NCBI GenBank assembly: GCA_041690355.1
Contig: JAWLHK010000007.1
Location: 157,452-221,451 of the forward strand
DNA: 64,000 nucleotides
Reading direction: 5' to 3'
From: JAWLHK01 sp041690355 [NCBI: bacterium]
Lineage (GTDB): Bacteria; J088; JAWLBW01
This document shows, piece by piece, positions 7,809 to 16,114 of this stretch. The position numbers and the translations under genes were made by a program. The notes below the pieces were generated by a model. The model saw only the letters and a program-made list of their open reading frames with translations. It did not search any database and had not been told where the DNA came from. Each line of letters starts with the position of its first letter. The stretch's first letter is position 1.

Positions 7809-8288
7809 TTATCGGGCGTTCGTCGGAGACGCAGCCGACGTGGCCGCCGGCGTCGAACGGGCGCGCAGGACCTCGGCCGCCTTCGCGAGCACCGACCGCT
7901 CGTTGGGGAACCCGAGCAGCTTGAGGGCCTGCTCGAGGGGGAACCAGCGGGCCTCGTCGACCTCGCCGTCGTGGTCGTCGGTGATGCCGCGCTCGTAACG
8001 GAGCAGAAAGTGGTGGACGAACTTGTGCCGCCGCTCGGGGCGGGGGCCGAACTTCCACAGATACCAGAAGTCGATGCGGGCCAGCGGCTGCTCTACCTCG
8101 CCGAGCAGCCCGGTTTCTTCGCGTACCTCGCGGCACGCCGCCTGCTCGTTCGTCTCGCCCGGCTCGACCCAGCCCTTGGGGAGCTGCCACCGATGTTTTC
8201 CGCGGGCGGTGATCAGGCACACCTCATAGGCGCCCGGTCCGGTTTCCCGGTAGATAACCCCCCCTGCTGAAACTTCGGTTCTGGCCAT
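7809..8288 (-). CDS. Nudix hydrolase
   Basis: 159 residues. A complete Nudix box runs from Gly39 to Leu61: G-x5-E-x7-RE-x-x-EE-x-G, read as GWVEPGE then CREVREETG. It binds the metal and cleaves a nucleoside diphosphate linked to another moiety. WQLPKGW just before the box and FWYLWKFGP after it resemble the diadenosine-polyphosphate or MutT-like groups, so the substrate is open. A TAGAAT -10 box (8307-8312, reverse strand) and an AAGGAG ribosome-binding site precede the ATG. The last 20 residues are low complexity (ARSTPAATSAASPTNAR). Confidence 0.93.
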   Translation of the reverse strand: MARTEVSAGGVIYRETGPGAYEVCLITARGKHRWQLPKGWVEPGETNEQAACREVREETGLLGEVEQPLARIDFWYLWKFGPRPERRHKFVHHFLLRYERGITDDHDGEVDEARWFPLEQALKLLGFPNERSVLAKAAEVLRARSTPAATSAASPTNAR

Positions 8289-8376
8289 CGAATTGCCCGC
8301 TCCTTTATTCTACCCCGATGAAACCGTACCATGCATGATGCCATGACCCAAGTTTTCCCGTTCTGCCCCTTCTGCC

Positions 8377-9321
8377 ATGTCTGCTGACTCGTTCTCGCGG
8401 CCGGTCACCTACCGGGCCGCCGTACCCGAAGCCCTCGCCGGCATGCGCATCGACCAGGCGCTCGCGCAACTGATCCCCGCGCTCAGCCGGCGCCGGCTGC
8501 GCGACATCCTCGTGCGCGGCGGCGTCTGGGAGGGTACCCGGCGCCTCCGATCGCAGAGCTCCGCCGTCCAGGCAGGGAGCGAGCTCATCGTCATTCACCC
8601 GCCCGAGTTCATCTACCCGATCGTCGAGATCGCCGAGGAGGACGTTCTCTGGGAAGACGAGTGGTTCGTCGCGCTGCGCAAGCAGGCCGGCTGGTACGTG
8701 CAGCCGACCCCGTGGGACCTGTTCGGCAACCTCGAGCACGCCGCCGGCGAATTCCTGCGCAGACGCATGGGAAAACCGGTGCCCCTGCACCTGACCCACC
8801 GGCTCGATCGCGATACGTCGGGAGTGATCGTTCTCGCCCGCAACCCGAAGGTCAACGCCCCGATGCAGCGTCTGTGGTCGGCGGGCGGCGTGCAGAAGCG
8901 CTACCGGGCGCTGTTCCTGGGCGAACCGCCCGAGCGGTGGGAGTCGCAGGAGCCGCTCGGCCCCGGCCCGAACGCGCGCCACCGGGTCGATCACGAACGC
9001 GGACGCGCGGCGCATACGCGCTTCGTCACCCTGCTGCGCGGGGACGGGGCCGCCGAGATCCAGGCCGAGCCGCTCACGGGGCGCACCCACCAGATCCGCA
9101 TCCACGCGGCGCACACCGGCCACCCGCTGCTGGGCGACGTCCGCTACGGCGGACCCGACCTTCTGGATGGAATGCCGGTGCCCCGCGTCATGCTCCACGC
9201 CGCCTCACTGCAGTTCACGCATCCCATGACGGGCGCCCCCGTCGTGCTCGAAACCGAGCCGCCCGAGGATTATCAGGCCGTGCGCCGGGTTGTCGCCGGA
9301 GGGGACCGGCCGGTATCATGA
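8377..9321 (+). CDS. RluA-family pseudouridine synthase
   Basis: 314 residues. The N-terminus (AGMRIDQALAQLIPALSRRR) is an S4-like RNA-binding domain. HRLDRDTSG at 141-149 carries the catalytic Asp144, and later motifs include GRTHQIRIHAAHTGHPLLGD and the C-terminal LHA-x-x-L-F/TH pattern. The family converts uridines in 23S rRNA or tRNA to pseudouridine. RluC, RluD and related members cannot be told apart here. The start follows a spacer without a clear Shine-Dalgarno sequence. The next gene begins 35 bases downstream. Confidence 0.93.
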   Translation: MSADSFSRPVTYRAAVPEALAGMRIDQALAQLIPALSRRRLRDILVRGGVWEGTRRLRSQSSAVQAGSELIVIHPPEFIYPIVEIAEEDVLWEDEWFVALRKQAGWYVQPTPWDLFGNLEHAAGEFLRRRMGKPVPLHLTHRLDRDTSGVIVLARNPKVNAPMQRLWSAGGVQKRYRALFLGEPPERWESQEPLGPGPNARHRVDHERGRAAHTRFVTLLRGDGAAEIQAEPLTGRTHQIRIHAAHTGHPLLGDVRYGGPDLLDGMPVPRVMLHAASLQFTHPMTGAPVVLETEPPEDYQAVRRVVAGGDRPVS

Positions 9322-9355
9322 CGGAATTCCTGATGCTGCTTTCTCCGGGGGGAAC

Positions 9356-10153
9356 ATGGAAAACGTGAAAACCGTCCTCATCACGGGCGCCTCCTCAGGG
9401 CTCGGCGCCGCCCTCGCGGTCGAGCTGGCCCGCGGCGGCCGCCGGATCGGGCTCGTGGCCCGCCGCGCTGAACTGCTTGCCGACGTCGCCGCCGCCGTCC
9501 GTGAAGCCGGCGGCGAGCCGCTCGCCCTCGCTGCAGACGTCACCGACCGCGTCGGGCTGCGCAGCGCGGTCGAGCACCTGACCGAAACCTGGGGCGATAT
9601 CGACCTCGCCGTTGCGAACGCCGGACTCGGATCGCCGACCCCCGCCCACCGGTTTCCGCTCGACGAAGCGGTCCGCGTCATGGACGTCAATTTCTACGGC
9701 GTACTCCACCTGTTCGATGCCGTCGTGCCCCGCATGCTCGCGCGCGGGAGCGGCCGCTTTGCGGGCGTCGCCTCGCTTGCCGGGCTGCGCGGGATGCCGA
9801 CCTCCTCGGTCTACTCCGCCAGCAAGGCCGCCGTGCAGGCCTTTCTTGAAGCCTCGCGCGTCGACCTGGTCGGCACCGGCGTCGGCGTCACGATCATCAA
9901 CCCCGGTTTCGTGCGCACGCCCATGACCGACAAGAACGATTTCGACATGCCCTTCATGATCGAGGCCGAAGAGGCGGCGCGCATCATGGCCCGCGGCCTC
10001 CTCGCGGGCCGGCGTGAAATCGAGTACCCCCTCCCCACCACGCTGGCCAGCCGGTTGGCGCGGCTGCTCCCCAACGCGGTCTACGACGCCGTCATGCACC
10101 GGCTGAGCCCCGGCCCGCAGTCGAAGAAGCCCCGCGACAAGGCCTCGGTTTAG
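9356..10153 (+). CDS. Short-chain dehydrogenase/reductase
   Basis: 265 residues from the ATG at 9356, chosen because MENVKTVLITGASSGLG places the cofactor motif at residue 11 and GGGGGGAAC precedes it; an in-frame ATG at 9290 adds only a non-conserved tail. Classical SDR features are TGASSGLG, the DVTD stretch after strand 3, NAGLG, and Tyr153-x-x-x-Lys157 (YSASK) with a preceding Ser. It should be an NAD(P)-dependent oxidoreductase. INPGFVRTPMTDKNDF and the C-terminal RLARLLPNAVYDAVMHR resemble SDRs linked to lipid or ketone metabolism, but the substrate is not evident. Confidence 0.92.
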   Translation: MENVKTVLITGASSGLGAALAVELARGGRRIGLVARRAELLADVAAAVREAGGEPLALAADVTDRVGLRSAVEHLTETWGDIDLAVANAGLGSPTPAHRFPLDEAVRVMDVNFYGVLHLFDAVVPRMLARGSGRFAGVASLAGLRGMPTSSVYSASKAAVQAFLEASRVDLVGTGVGVTIINPGFVRTPMTDKNDFDMPFMIEAEEAARIMARGLLAGRREIEYPLPTTLASRLARLLPNAVYDAVMHRLSPGPQSKKPRDKASV

Positions 10154-10207
10154 GGCTTCGACGGAGCGCTCCACATAGATTTCCGCTCGTCTTTCCGGCG
10201 GCGAGCG

Positions 10208-10216
10208 TGATAAACT
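10208..10216 (+). promoter_or_regulatory. Extended -10 box of small lipoprotein gene
   Basis: TGA-TAAACT lies 25 bases before the ATG at 10242, with GAGGTG as a ribosome-binding site between them. No clear -35 box. Confidence 0.45.
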
Positions 10217-10241
10217 GAGGCCGTTTTTTAGAGGTGCCGCC

Positions 10242-10613
10242 ATGAAACGACCCCTTTTCACCCTGGCCGTCTGTCTGCTGATCGCCGCCGGGCTGAACGC
10301 CTGCGCCGCCCGCGGCAGCCGGGCCCAGGAAGCGCTCCAGCGCGTGAAAGCCCGCTCCTCGGGAACCCACGGGCTCTCCATGGAGCGCGCCGTCCAGCAG
10401 TTCATCCGCGACGTTCGGGCGACCAGCCGCAGTCCCGTGGTCGAGGGCAAGTGGTACAGCAACCACGCCATCGAGTACGACAAAGCCGACGTCTACAAGG
10501 TCGGTTACCAGTTCAGCAAGGACGGCCGAACCACGCGGCTCAGCTGGCTCTACTACATCGACGAAGACCGGCTCGTGCCCCTCTCTGAGGCCGCCCGCCA
10601 GTTCCACCCCTGA
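10242..10613 (+). CDS. Small lipoprotein of unknown function
   Basis: 123 residues. MKRPLFTLAVCLLIAAGLNAC is a type II signal peptide with Cys21 as the lipidation site. The mature part is about 100 residues with a basic N-terminal stretch, an alternating polar/hydrophobic middle (VVEGKWYSNHAIEYDKADVYKVGYQF) and WLYYIDEDRLVPLSEAARQFHP at the end. The spacing suggests a small beta-rich domain, but no family is recognised. GAGGTG lies 7 bases before the ATG. A 148-base spacer follows before the chemosensory operon. Confidence 0.8.
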   Translation: MKRPLFTLAVCLLIAAGLNACAARGSRAQEALQRVKARSSGTHGLSMERAVQQFIRDVRATSRSPVVEGKWYSNHAIEYDKADVYKVGYQFSKDGRTTRLSWLYYIDEDRLVPLSEAARQFHP

Positions 10614-10690
10614 CGGGCCTGCCGGGAACCGGGCGCCCGGCCTGCGGCCTCCTTGTGAGCCGCAGCTGGCCTCTACCGGTGCATCTGGGC

Positions 10691-10696
10691 TAAAAT
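10691..10696 (+). promoter_or_regulatory. Putative -10 box of the chemosensory-lar operon
   Basis: TAAAAT, 64 bases upstream of the MCP start at 10761. No convincing -35 box. It is the only promoter-like element in the 148-base spacer and, if used, would start the run of seven genes to 17449. Confidence 0.4.
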
Positions 10697-10760
10697 GTTG
10701 CCCGGACGTTCCGAATCCGCCCGCCCCCGCGGCGGGGACCGCCGGAGGAGAGGTTCAACG

Positions 10761-12020
10761 ATGCGCATCGAGTTCGGTTACAAGTTCGTCCTTGGCGTGT
10801 TTGTCGTCATCGGCGCCGTCATTCTCGGCTTCGTGCTGGTCGACCAGTACCGCCTGCCGAACTACATCGCCTATGTCTTCGCCCTGCTGGTCGGCCTCTT
10901 CATCGGGCTCACGTTCATGCGCATCTACGGGAGCCTTTTCGGCAACCTGCGCAAGCAGACGGGCGCCATCAGCCAGGGCGACCTTTCGAATCCGGTCTCG
11001 CTCGGCTCGCGCGCCTTTCCCGACGAACTCGACGACCTGGCCCAGGCCATCGACAACATGCGCCTCAATCTCGAGGACCTCGTCGCGCACATCCGCAAGA
11101 CGGCCAACGACGTAGCCGACGCCTCCGAAAAACTTTCGGGCGACGCCGAGAACGTCGACCACAAGACCGAGGCGATTGCCTCGACCATGGCCCGCATGTC
11201 GAACGCTTCAGAGCAGCAGCGCCAGCTCGTGACGCGCGTCGTTTCGGCCATGAGCGAAGTAACCGCCATTCTGCAGGATACCGCCGCCCGGGCGCGCGAC
11301 GCCGCCGACGCCGCCGTCAAGACGAATGAGACGGCCAAGGCCGGGGGCCGGGTCGCCGAGCGGGCCGTCCAGCACATGCAGACGATTTTCGAACAGATGG
11401 AGCGCAGCCAGGGCCTGCTTCTCAACTTCAGCGAACGCACGCGCGAGATCAACAAGATCGTCGAGGTCATCAACGGCATCGCGCAGAAGACGAACATTCT
11501 CGCCCTGAACGCCACCATCGAAGCCGTGCGCGCCGGTGAAGCGGGCCGCGGATTCGCGGTCGTCGCCGAAGAAGTGCGCAAGCTGGCCGAAAGCACGGCC
11601 CACTCGGCCGAAGCGATCATGGATCTGGTGCGGGGCATCGAGGGCGAGAGCGGCCGCGTCATCGAAACCATCAAGCAGAGCAGCTCGAGCATCAACGACA
11701 GCCGCGACTCGATTCACGACATCGGCGAGAACCTGACTTCCATCATCGCGCTCGCCAACGAAACCGTCGCCAAAGTCAACGAGATTCATCGCGCCAACCA
11801 GAGCCAGGTGCGGCGCGGCGACGAGGTGGCCGGCATGATGAACGAGATTGCCAAGGTCACCAGCGACAACAACGAAGCGACTCGATCAGTTACGCAGGCC
11901 GCCGCAGAGCAGGCCAGCGTCACGGCCGGCATGTCGCGCCAGGCCGACGAGCTGGCGAGTCTGGCCGAGAGCCTGCGCACGATTGTCGATCGCTTCAAGC
12001 TGAGCCGGACCCGTGTCTGA
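10761..12020 (+). CDS. Methyl-accepting chemotaxis protein without a periplasmic sensor domain
   Basis: 419 residues from the ATG at 10761 (GGAGGAGAGG upstream). Two membrane helices (about 9-27 and 36-54) are joined by only 8 residues, so no ligand domain lies outside the membrane. A HAMP-like segment (about 55-108) follows, then the coiled-coil signalling domain. The hairpin tip [20 protein letters not shown] and [17 protein letters not shown] is the CheA/CheW contact region. It should sense something in the membrane or cytoplasm and steer CheA. Gln/Glu pairs in the bundle could be methylation sites, but no cheR or cheB is nearby. The next gene starts within its last codons. Confidence 0.93.
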   Translation: MRIEFGYKFVLGVFVVIGAVILGFVLVDQYRLPNYIAYVFALLVGLFIGLTFMRIYGSLFGNLRKQTGAISQGDLSNPVSLGSRAFPDELDDLAQAIDNMRLNLEDLVAHIRKTANDVADASEKLSGDAENVDHKTEAIASTMARMSNASEQQRQLVTRVVSAMSEVTAILQDTAARARDAADAAVKTNETAKAGGRVAERAVQHMQTIFEQMERSQGLLLNFSERTREINKIVEVINGIAQKTNILALNATIEAVRAGEAGRGFAVVAEEVRKLAESTAHSAEAIMDLVRGIEGESGRVIETIKQSSSSINDSRDSIHDIGENLTSIIALANETVAKVNEIHRANQSQVRRGDEVAGMMNEIAKVTSDNNEATRSVTQAAAEQASVTAGMSRQADELASLAESLRTIVDRFKLSRTRV

Positions 12021-12420
12021 GCTGGCCATCGTCTTCGAGATCGGCGAGACCGCCTGCGCGCTCCCGGCGGGCGTCATGCGTGAGATTCTCGAAGACGCCT
12101 ACGTGGCGCCGACCCCGATGGCCCCCGCGTCCATCGAGGGGGTGGTCAACCGGCTGGGGCGGCTGTACGTGGTTTTTGATTTGGGGTCGCTCATCGGAGT
12201 TCCGATGAGCACCCGCCAGAAGCTGATCCTGTTCGGTCACGATCGGTTTTCGTTTGCATCCTGGGTCGACGGCGTCGTCGGCGTCGTCGATGCACAGCGG
12301 GACCGCCTCGAGACCGAATCGGCGCTTCCGTTTCAGTCCGGAACGCTGCGGTATCGGGAGCGGATCGTGCCGTTTCTCGATCCCGAAGCCCTTTTTCAAC
12401 GCGTTGACGAGCTAGTCTAA
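12013..12420 (+). CDS. cheW: CheW-like coupling protein
   Basis: 135 residues from a GTG that overlaps the MCP stop by 8 bases, a sign of translational coupling. The pattern fits the CheW beta-barrel: [22 protein letters not shown] at the start, [22 protein letters not shown] in the middle (family pattern I-G-x-x-N-x-R-G-x-x-x-P-V-x-D) and a closing [15 protein letters not shown]. CheW links receptors to CheA. It is short and rather diverged, lacking the usual RG-x-x-P, so the gene symbol is a family-level call. The next start follows 10 bases after the stop. Confidence 0.8.
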   Translation: MSELAIVFEIGETACALPAGVMREILEDAYVAPTPMAPASIEGVVNRLGRLYVVFDLGSLIGVPMSTRQKLILFGHDRFSFASWVDGVVGVVDAQRDRLETESALPFQSGTLRYRERIVPFLDPEALFQRVDELV

Positions 12421-12430
12421 AGGAGTGCTC

Positions 12431-12793
12431 ATGCCTCGGGTTCTGATTGTCGATGATGCGGCCTTCATGCGCAGCATGATCAAGGACATCCTGACGAAGA
12501 ACGGTTTCGAGGTCGTCGGCGAGGCCGGTAACGGCAACGAGGCGCTGCGGCTCTTCGAAGAGCTGCGCCCCGACCTGGTGACGATGGACATCGTCATGCC
12601 GTTGAAGAGCGGCATCGAGGCGACCCGCGAGATCGTCGCCCGCTTTCCCGACGCGCAGATCGTCATCTGCTCGGCGCTCGGCCAGGAGACGCTTGTGATG
12701 GAGGCGATGGAAGTGGGCGCGCGCGACTTCATCGTCAAGCCGTTCAAGGAAGAGCAGGTCGTCGAGATCTGCAAGCGCCTGGCGGCCGCCTGA
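12431..12793 (+). CDS. cheY: CheY-type single-domain response regulator
   Basis: 120 residues, a receiver domain only. Conserved positions are Asp8-Asp9 (metal), Asp53 (phosphorylation, in VTMDIVMP), Ser81 (in VICSALG) and Lys103 (in FIVKPF). There is no output domain, so it acts by binding a partner, as CheY does with the flagellar motor or another effector. AGGAG lies 5 bases before the ATG. It sits between cheW and cheA in the same direction. Whether its target is a flagellum, a pilus or something else is not shown here, since no motility gene is in the window. Confidence 0.93.
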   Translation: MPRVLIVDDAAFMRSMIKDILTKNGFEVVGEAGNGNEALRLFEELRPDLVTMDIVMPLKSGIEATREIVARFPDAQIVICSALGQETLVMEAMEVGARDFIVKPFKEEQVVEICKRLAAA

Positions 12794-12896
12794 GCCGGCG
12801 GGTCAGCATCCGAAGGCGAACCGCGACCCGGGGGCCGCGCGCGCGCAGGCGGAACGGGCGGCATCGGGTACGGCGGAAAGTTGACCGGCGGAACGC

Positions 12897-14795
12897 GTGG
12901 ATCTGAAGAAGTATCGAAAACTCTTTCTCGAAGAAGCACGGTCGCACCTCGAGTCGCTCGACCGCGAGATCGTGCAGCTCGAGTCGTCGGGCGGCCGTGA
13001 GCTGCTCGACTCCATCTTCCGCCATGCCCACTCGATCAAGGGCATGGCCGCCTCGATGGGTTTCGAGCCGATCGTCGAGCTCGCCCACGCCCTCGAAGAC
13101 CTCATGGACGGGGTCCGCACCGGAGGGCAGACCGCCGGCTCACCGATCATCGACCTTCTCCTCGAGGGAAAGGACGCGCTGACCGAACTCGTCGGCGCCG
13201 TGGAACGGGAAGAAACCTTATCTTCCGAGCCGGCGCTCGTCGCGCGCCTGCGGGGGCAGAAACCTCCCGAGCCGCCGGCCGCGGAGCCGGAGGCGCCGTC
13301 TTCACAGGCCGCACCGGCGGCCGTGCCCCCTTTGGCAACGGCCGGTGGGACATGGATCGTACTCAAGGTTGACCCGGCGGCCGCCTTGGGCGCCGCCCGC
13401 GCGTTTCAGGCCGCGCGCCTGCTCGAGAACCTCGCCGACGCCTTTGACCCGCCGGTGGCCGATCTCCGGGGCGGAAAGTTTTCGGGTTCGCTGCGGGTGC
13501 ACCTGCGCGAGGCGCCGGCCGACGAACTGCTCACGCGCCTGGCCAAGCTGCCCGACATCGTTTCCGTCGAAGCCGAGACCCCCGGGACCGCGCCCGAGCC
13601 CGAGGCCGTCCGCGAGCAACCGGCGAAACCGGCGAAAATCGAAATGCCCTCCCAGATCCGCATCGACACGGCGGTGCTCGACCGCTTCGTCGACATGGTC
13701 GGCGAACTCCTGACGGTCAACAACCAGATTCGCGAGGTGAGCCGCTCGCTCTTCTCCGAAGAACTCGTACAGAACGTCGAGGCGCTCGGCCGCATCACGG
13801 GCGATCTGTACCAGCAGGTCCTCCAGGCGCGCATGGTCCCCTTCGCCATGCTCTCCGAACGGCTCCCCCGGGTGGTGCGCGATGTGGCTCACCGGCTCGG
13901 CAAAGAGGTGCGCCTGAATCTCGAGGGCAACGATGTCGAAATCGACCGTTCCGTCATGGAGCATCTGACCGATCCGCTCCTGCACCTCGTGAGAAACGCC
14001 GTCGACCACGGTCTCGAAGCGCCCCAGGGACGCACCACCGCCGGCAAACCGGCCGAGGGCTCCCTGACCGTGCGCGCCCGCCGCTCGGAAGGTTCCGTCG
14101 TCATTGAAGTCGACGACGACGGCGCCGGCATCGCGACCGAAAAGGTGCTCGCGCGCGCTGTGGAACGACGGCTGGTCAAGGACGGCGAGGCCGAGCGCAT
14201 GAGCGAGAACGAGATCCAGGAACTCCTTTTCCGCCCGGGGTTCTCGACCGCCGACAAAGTGTCGGATGTTTCAGGTCGCGGCGTGGGCCTCGACGTCGTC
14301 AAGAACGCCATCGAGGGGGTCGGCGGCGAAATCCAGATCCGCTCGAGCGCCGGCGCTGGCACGACGTTCCGCCTGCGGGTTCCCGCCCAGGTGGCCATTC
14401 TCCCGGTCTTTCTCGTGCGCGCCGGCGAACAGAGCTTCGCGCTCCCGATCGCCAAGGTCACGCGCGCCCGCTGGATCCGCCTGCAGGACGTGCAGGAAAT
14501 CGGCGGCCGCCAGGCCGTACTTCTCGACGGCGCCGTGGTACCCTACTACAATCTGGCGCGCCTGCTCGGCATCCAGGAGAGCTTCTTCGAAACCGAAGAG
14601 CTTCTGGCACTCGAGTTCGAGCGCGATGCGAACCGCGCGCTCATCGGCGTCGAAGCGTTTCTCGAAGAACGCGATGTGTATCTGAAGTCCGCCCCGCGGC
14701 CGCTCGACCGGCTGCGCGGCCTGCTCGGGGTCACGCTCGTCCGGGGCGTTCCCGTTTACGTACTCGATCCCGGCATGATGGTGTGGCATGTTTGA
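12897..14795 (+). CDS. cheA: Chemotaxis histidine kinase CheA
   Basis: 632 residues from a GTG. Domains in order: HPt (1-115) with the phospho-accepting His45 in HAHSIKG; a linker/P2-like region (about 145-245); the dimerisation helices (about 255-320); the ATPase domain with LLHLVRNAVDHGLE (N box), VDDDGAGI (G1) and GRGVGLDVVKNAIE (G2); and a CheW-like P5 domain to the end. It autophosphorylates in response to the MCP and passes phosphate to the CheY at 12431. A Pro/Ala-rich linker (EPPAAEPEAPSSQAAPAAVPP) separates HPt from P2. The stop overlaps the CheC start by 8 bases. Confidence 0.95.
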   Translation: MDLKKYRKLFLEEARSHLESLDREIVQLESSGGRELLDSIFRHAHSIKGMAASMGFEPIVELAHALEDLMDGVRTGGQTAGSPIIDLLLEGKDALTELVGAVEREETLSSEPALVARLRGQKPPEPPAAEPEAPSSQAAPAAVPPLATAGGTWIVLKVDPAAALGAARAFQAARLLENLADAFDPPVADLRGGKFSGSLRVHLREAPADELLTRLAKLPDIVSVEAETPGTAPEPEAVREQPAKPAKIEMPSQIRIDTAVLDRFVDMVGELLTVNNQIREVSRSLFSEELVQNVEALGRITGDLYQQVLQARMVPFAMLSERLPRVVRDVAHRLGKEVRLNLEGNDVEIDRSVMEHLTDPLLHLVRNAVDHGLEAPQGRTTAGKPAEGSLTVRARRSEGSVVIEVDDDGAGIATEKVLARAVERRLVKDGEAERMSENEIQELLFRPGFSTADKVSDVSGRGVGLDVVKNAIEGVGGEIQIRSSAGAGTTFRLRVPAQVAILPVFLVRAGEQSFALPIAKVTRARWIRLQDVQEIGGRQAVLLDGAVVPYYNLARLLGIQESFFETEELLALEFERDANRALIGVEAFLEERDVYLKSAPRPLDRLRGLLGVTLVRGVPVYVLDPGMMVWHV

Positions 14796-15360
14796 CGAAC
14801 GACAACTGGACGCGCTGAAAGAACTCTGCAACATCGCTTCGGGAAGCGCCGCCACGGTGCTCTCGCCGTTTCTGCGTCAGGACATCCGCATCGAGGTGCC
14901 CCGCGTGGTACCCGGCGAAGATGCCGTACGCTTTCTCGAGGCGACCGAGTCGTGGGCGAGCATTCAGCATGCCGTCGGCGGCAAGGTCGGCGGCCGCCTC
15001 GTGGTGCTCGTGCGCAGCGCCGATCTGGGCCAGGTGCTCGAACCGCTGCTCGGCCGCCCCGTTGCGCGCTGGCACGAAGACGAAGCCGCCTGTTCGGCCG
15101 TCCGCGAGATCTCGAACATCCTCACCAGCTACTTTCTTTCGGTCATGGGCCAGTTCTTCGGCCAGGTGCTCGTACCCGGCGTCCCCGAGCTGTCGGTAAC
15201 GGTAGACCCGGCCCTGCTCAACCAGGTGCACGAGAACGAGGCAATCCTGATCGAAACCCGGTTCCACAATCGCGGCAACGAAACCCTCTGGTACCTGCTG
15301 CTGCTTCCCGAGCGGGGCAGCATGCACACCGCGCTCGACCAGCTCCTTCGAAAGGCCTGA
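14788..15360 (+). CDS. cheC: CheC-type CheY-P phosphatase
   Basis: 190 residues. Both CheC active-site signatures (D/S-x3-E-x2-N) are complete: Asp8-Glu12-Asn15 in LDALKELCNIASG and Ser103-Glu107-Asn110 in CSAVREISNI. The tandem halves give the expected pseudo-symmetric fold. CheC removes phosphate from CheY-P and in other species works with the deamidase CheD, which is not seen here. The C-terminus is slightly shorter than B. subtilis CheC. It overlaps cheA by 8 bases, and its stop shares one base with the larB start (TGATG). Confidence 0.9.
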   Translation: MFDERQLDALKELCNIASGSAATVLSPFLRQDIRIEVPRVVPGEDAVRFLEATESWASIQHAVGGKVGGRLVVLVRSADLGQVLEPLLGRPVARWHEDEAACSAVREISNILTSYFLSVMGQFFGQVLVPGVPELSVTVDPALLNQVHENEAILIETRFHNRGNETLWYLLLLPERGSMHTALDQLLRKA

Positions 15361-16109
15361 TGGAACGCAGCGCCCTGCAGGAGTTGCTCGAAGAGGTCGC
15401 TTCAGGCCGCACCGATGTGACGAGCGCCGTTGAGCGCCTGCGCCTGCTCCCCGAGGCCTGTCTCGACTACGCCACGCTCGACCGCCACCGCGTCCTGCGG
15501 CAGGGGCACGTCGAGGTCGTGCTGGGCGAGCGCAAGACGGCGGCCCAGATCGCCGGCATCGTCGAAGAGCTTGCCAGGCACGACCGCCCGGTGCTCGTGA
15601 CCCGGGTCGACGCCGAAAAAGCCGCCGCGGTCGCGGGCGAGATTCCCGTTTCGCTGCATCCCGAAGCGCGTGCGTTGACGCTGCACCTCGACAAGGTGCG
15701 CCCCATCGACGGGGCGAGCGTCGCCATCGTCACCGCCGGCACGAGCGATTTTTCCGTCGCAGCCGAGGCCGAGATCACGGCCCGGGTGCTCGGTCTTGAA
15801 CCGGTGCGCTACAACGACGTTGGAGTCGCCGGTCTGCACCGCATGCTGTCGAGGATCGAGGCGATCGCCCAGGCGCGCGTCGTCATCGTGGTCGCGGGCA
15901 TGGAGGGGGCCCTCCCTTCGGTAATCGGCGGCATGCTCGACCGGCCGATCATCGCCGTGCCCACGAGCGTCGGCTACGGCGCGGGCGCGGGCGGGCAGGC
16001 TGCCCTGCTCGGCATGCTGAACTCCTGCGCCTCGGGGCTCACGGTCGTCAACATCGACAACGGGTTCGGCGCCGCCTACGCCGCCTACCGCATTCTTCAC
16101 CGCTCCTGA
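15360..16109 (+). CDS. larB: LarB, pyridinium-3,5-biscarboxylate mononucleotide synthase
   Basis: 249 residues from the ATG at 15360. LarB carboxylates and hydrolyses nicotinic acid adenine dinucleotide, the first step of nickel-pincer nucleotide (NPN) synthesis. Family features are the N-terminal helix with YATLDRHRVLRQGHVEVVLGERKT, the AIVTAGTSDFSVAAEAEITARVLG stretch read as a PurE-like core, VVAGMEGALPSVIGGM and VPTSVGYGAGAGGQAALLGMLNSCA. Its start codon overlaps the cheC stop and larC begins 5 bases after its own stop, so all three are coupled. LarA, LarE and a LarA-type racemase are not in the window. Confidence 0.95.
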   Translation: MERSALQELLEEVASGRTDVTSAVERLRLLPEACLDYATLDRHRVLRQGHVEVVLGERKTAAQIAGIVEELARHDRPVLVTRVDAEKAAAVAGEIPVSLHPEARALTLHLDKVRPIDGASVAIVTAGTSDFSVAAEAEITARVLGLEPVRYNDVGVAGLHRMLSRIEAIAQARVVIVVAGMEGALPSVIGGMLDRPIIAVPTSVGYGAGAGGQAALLGMLNSCASGLTVVNIDNGFGAAYAAYRILHRS

Positions 16110-16114
16110 ACACC

